From Janthinobacterium tructae (lineage in GTDB: Bacteria; Pseudomonadota; Gammaproteobacteria; Burkholderiales; Burkholderiaceae_D), in the NCBI RefSeq assembly GCF_006517255.1, contig NZ_CP041185.1:4712001-4776000 (forward strand): DNA of 64,000 nt, in the 5' to 3' direction. The notes beneath the pieces are model-generated. The model did no database searches. It was not told the DNA's origin and saw nothing but the letters and a program-made list of their open reading frames with translations. A program made the position numbers and the translations under genes. Below, one piece after another: positions 62,060-64,000 of the stretch. Position 1 is the stretch's first letter, and the number at the start of each line of letters is the position of its first letter.

Positions 62060-62779
62060 GTGGAAAATCAACACAGCTCGCCCGAGCTTTTCCTGTTCCT
62101 GGCGTCGACCGTGCACGACATGAAAAATTCGATCAGCGTGGTCAGCGGCACTTTGGAGTCGCTGCTGGCGGCCGAGCAGGCCAAGCCCGCGCCCCAGGCC
62201 GACCCCGCCTACCTGCAGATGGCGCAGATGCTGTACCAGACCAAGCGCCTCAACGATAACCTGATCCAGCTGCTGGCCCTGTACAAGGAAGTGGGCAAGC
62301 CTGGCTACCCGTTTGACGTGCAGCCGCAACTGGTGAGCCAGGTCATCGACCAGGTGGTGGACCAGGAAAAGATCCTGCTGGCCTCGAAAGGCATCCGCCT
62401 GGAGACGGCTTGCCCGGCCGAGCTGATCTGGACCCTCGATGAAGACCTGGTCATCGGCGTGCTGGCGCATGCCATCAACAACGCCATCCGCTACACGAAG
62501 GACACGATCCGCCTGTCGGTGCAGGAGCACGACAATATGCTCGAGCTGCGCGTGGACGACAATGGCGACGGCTACTCGCAGGCGCTGCTCGACGCGGGCG
62601 GCGCAGCCATGGATGGCATGGCGGCCGGTGTGAACTTTTCCACCAACAGCACGGGACTGGGCCTGTATTTCTCCAGCGAAGTGGCGAAGATGCACAAGCA
62701 CCGGGGCCGTAGCGGCAGCATCGCCCTGGAAAATGGCGGCGCGCTGGGCGGCGGCTGTTTCATCCTGCGCCTGCCCTGA
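62060..62779 (+). CDS. Soluble sensor histidine kinase
   Basis: The 239-aa protein starts with GTG after AAGGAGATATCCG. The H-box is STVHDMKNSISVVSGTLE (His at about residue 19); the ATPase domain has LAHAINNAIRYTKD (N-box), DDNGDGYS (G1) and TGLGLYFSSEVAKMH (G2). No sensory or membrane domain precedes the H-box, so input must come from partner proteins. The receiver-TPR gene follows 11 bp later, forming a two-component pair. Confidence 0.9.
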   Translation: MENQHSSPELFLFLASTVHDMKNSISVVSGTLESLLAAEQAKPAPQADPAYLQMAQMLYQTKRLNDNLIQLLALYKEVGKPGYPFDVQPQLVSQVIDQVVDQEKILLASKGIRLETACPAELIWTLDEDLVIGVLAHAINNAIRYTKDTIRLSVQEHDNMLELRVDDNGDGYSQALLDAGGAAMDGMAAGVNFSTNSTGLGLYFSSEVAKMHKHRGRSGSIALENGGALGGGCFILRLP

Positions 62780-62790
62780 ATGAGGATGCC

Positions 62791-64000
62791 ATGACGACAG
62801 AGAGCCACGCCACCGCCGGCGAAGCGGGCAGCACCGACTGGGCCGACAAGCATTATCTGCTGGTCGACGACTTCATCGGCATTCGCATCCTGCTGCGCGA
62901 ATCCTTGCGCAACCTGGGCGCGCGCCATATCGACCAGGCCGCCAGCGGCGGCGAAGCCATGAAGCTGCTGGCCAAGACGCGCTACGACGTGGTGCTGTGC
63001 GATTACAACCTGGGTGAAGGCAAGAATGGCCAGCAGGTGCTGGAAGAGACGCGCGTGCGCAACCTGACGGCGCCGTCGAGCGTGTGGCTGATGGTGTCGG
63101 CCGAGAAAAGCGTGGAATCGGTGATGGGCGCGGCCGAGCACCAGCCCGACGCCTACCTGATCAAACCCATCACGGAAGGCGTGCTGCTGACGCGGCTGAA
63201 CCGCGTGTGGCACAAGAAGCAGGTGTTTCGCGAAATCGACCAGGCCTGCATGGAAAAGGATTATTTGCGCGCGGCCAGATTGTGCGACGCGCAGATCGAG
63301 CTCAACAAGCTGCACGCGCTGGAATTGCTGCGCATGAAGGCATCGTTGCTGCTGAAAAGCGGCGAGCCGGAAAAGGCCCGCGCCGTGTACGAAAAAGTGC
63401 TGGCCGAGCGCGATTACAGCTGGGCCAGGGCGGGCCTGGGCAAGATCCGCATGAATAACGGCGAGCACGAGGCGGCGCGGCAGATCTTCCAGGGCGTGAT
63501 CGTCGAAAACAAGTATTACATCGATGCCTACGATCAGATGGCCGTCGCTTACCAGCTGATGGGCCAGCACGAGGAAGCCTGCGGCGTGCTGGAAAAGGCG
63601 GCGCGCCTGTCGCCCAATTCGGTGCCGCGCCAGCGCAATCTGGGGCTGGCCGCCTTGAAAGTCGGCAATGTCAGCATGGCGGAAAAGGCTTTTCGCAAGT
63701 GTATTTCCATCGGTGAATTTTCTGTCATGAAGACGCCGGATGCCTACCTGGGCCTGGCGCGCGTGTGCGGACTGAAAAAGGATGCCAAGGAGGCGCTGCA
63801 ATGGCTGCTGCTGGCGCAGCGTGAATTCCCGCCCGAGCAGATCGGTTTGCGCGCGAAGATCACGGAAGGCATGGTGCACCACGAAACGGGCGATTACCGG
63901 CGCGCGCGCAAGTGCGGCGACGAGCTCGAAGCCATGCTGCTGGAAGACCCGGCGCGGCCCGAAAAAAGCATCTGCATGGAACTGGCGACCCTGCTGTTCG
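62791..64000 (+). CDS. Response regulator receiver-TPR protein (3' end beyond the window)
   Basis: The open frame runs off the window after about 403 codons. The receiver (residues 20-140) has HYLLVDDFIG, the phosphorylated Asp in VVLCDYNLGEGKNG and the conserved Lys in YLIKPITEG. TPR-type repeats follow from about residue 150 (ARAVYEKVLAERDYSWARAGLGK, ACGVLEKAARLSPNSVPRQRNLG). It has no DNA-binding domain in the visible part, so it likely signals through protein contacts. It pairs with the kinase upstream. Confidence 0.88.
   Translation, partial: MTTESHATAGEAGSTDWADKHYLLVDDFIGIRILLRESLRNLGARHIDQAASGGEAMKLLAKTRYDVVLCDYNLGEGKNGQQVLEETRVRNLTAPSSVWLMVSAEKSVESVMGAAEHQPDAYLIKPITEGVLLTRLNRVWHKKQVFREIDQACMEKDYLRAARLCDAQIELNKLHALELLRMKASLLLKSGEPEKARAVYEKVLAERDYSWARAGLGKIRMNNGEHEAARQIFQGVIVENKYYIDAYDQMAVAYQLMGQHEEACGVLEKAARLSPNSVPRQRNLGLAALKVGNVSMAEKAFRKCISIGEFSVMKTPDAYLGLARVCGLKKDAKEALQWLLLAQREFPPEQIGLRAKITEGMVHHETGDYRRARKCGDELEAMLLEDPARPEKSICMELATLLF

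Noticed and set aside
1..64000. CRISPR array, prophage, insertion sequence, rRNA or tRNA genes
   Set aside because: No regularly spaced repeats, transposase, integrase or phage structural proteins and no tRNA or rRNA sequence were recognised anywhere in the window.

Overview
The window is 64 kb of high-GC, gene-dense chromosomal DNA from a betaproteobacterium, most likely of the family Oxalobacteraceae (Janthinobacterium or a close relative). This is inferred from conserved neighbourhoods (ptsN-hprK-rapZ; ubiE-Tim44-ubiJ-ubiB; fmdB-DUF502-aspS-nudB-ybhP-clsB), a giant DUF3683-type FAD/Fe-S oxidoreductase, a subclass B3 beta-lactamase and short GGGTC/GACCC intergenic palindromes. No rRNA, tRNA, CRISPR array, transposase or prophage was seen. 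The window cuts into a gene at both ends.

Regions. 1-6.9 kb: an acyl-CoA hydrolase-like gene facing the nitrogen-PTS genes rapZ, hprK and ptsN, then queF and ilvA, all on the minus strand. 7.2-15.6 kb: the 1346-aa FAD/Fe-S oxidoreductase, HIT and DUF971 genes, a DGPF protein with its ECF42-type sigma factor, and ubiE. 15.6-25.2 kb: ubiquinone accessory genes ubiJ-ubiB, then a housekeeping run through aspS, nudB, a ybhP-like gene, clsB and hslR. 25.4-33.1 kb: a TetR regulator and a fatty acid beta-oxidation set (acyl-CoA dehydrogenase, FadB-type fusion, thioesterase, thiolase, enoyl-CoA hydratase). 33.2-36.0 kb: a TetR-yqhD-DJ-1 aldehyde-stress unit with two copies of the same operator. 36-41.3 kb: a second TetR with its operator, a B3 metallo-beta-lactamase with an altered zinc ligand, and rtcB behind a strongly structured leader RNA, flanked by two paralogous metallophosphoesterases. 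41.3-57.2 kb: accessory genes (LysR/pirin/isochorismatase, pnuC, a TonB receptor, a receiver-AraC regulator, a frameshifted secreted protein, a CHRD lipoprotein, MocR/OsmC/PaiB, tag and an mnmC with an eroded methyltransferase half). 57.3-61.9 kb: a complete family 2A encapsulin locus. 61.9-64 kb: a histidine kinase and a receiver-TPR protein.

The standout system is the sulfur-handling encapsulin island: rhodanese, SrpH-type serine O-acetyltransferase, a small XRE regulator, an SrpI-type shell protein and a SufS-like cysteine desulfurase with a roughly 195-residue Pro/Ala-rich N-terminal extension that looks like the cargo-targeting domain. Second is the rtcB leader: a promoter-like sequence, an 11-codon ORF, two mutually exclusive hairpins and a perfect intrinsic terminator, all before the RNA ligase start codon. 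That arrangement suggests attenuation or an unannotated small RNA.
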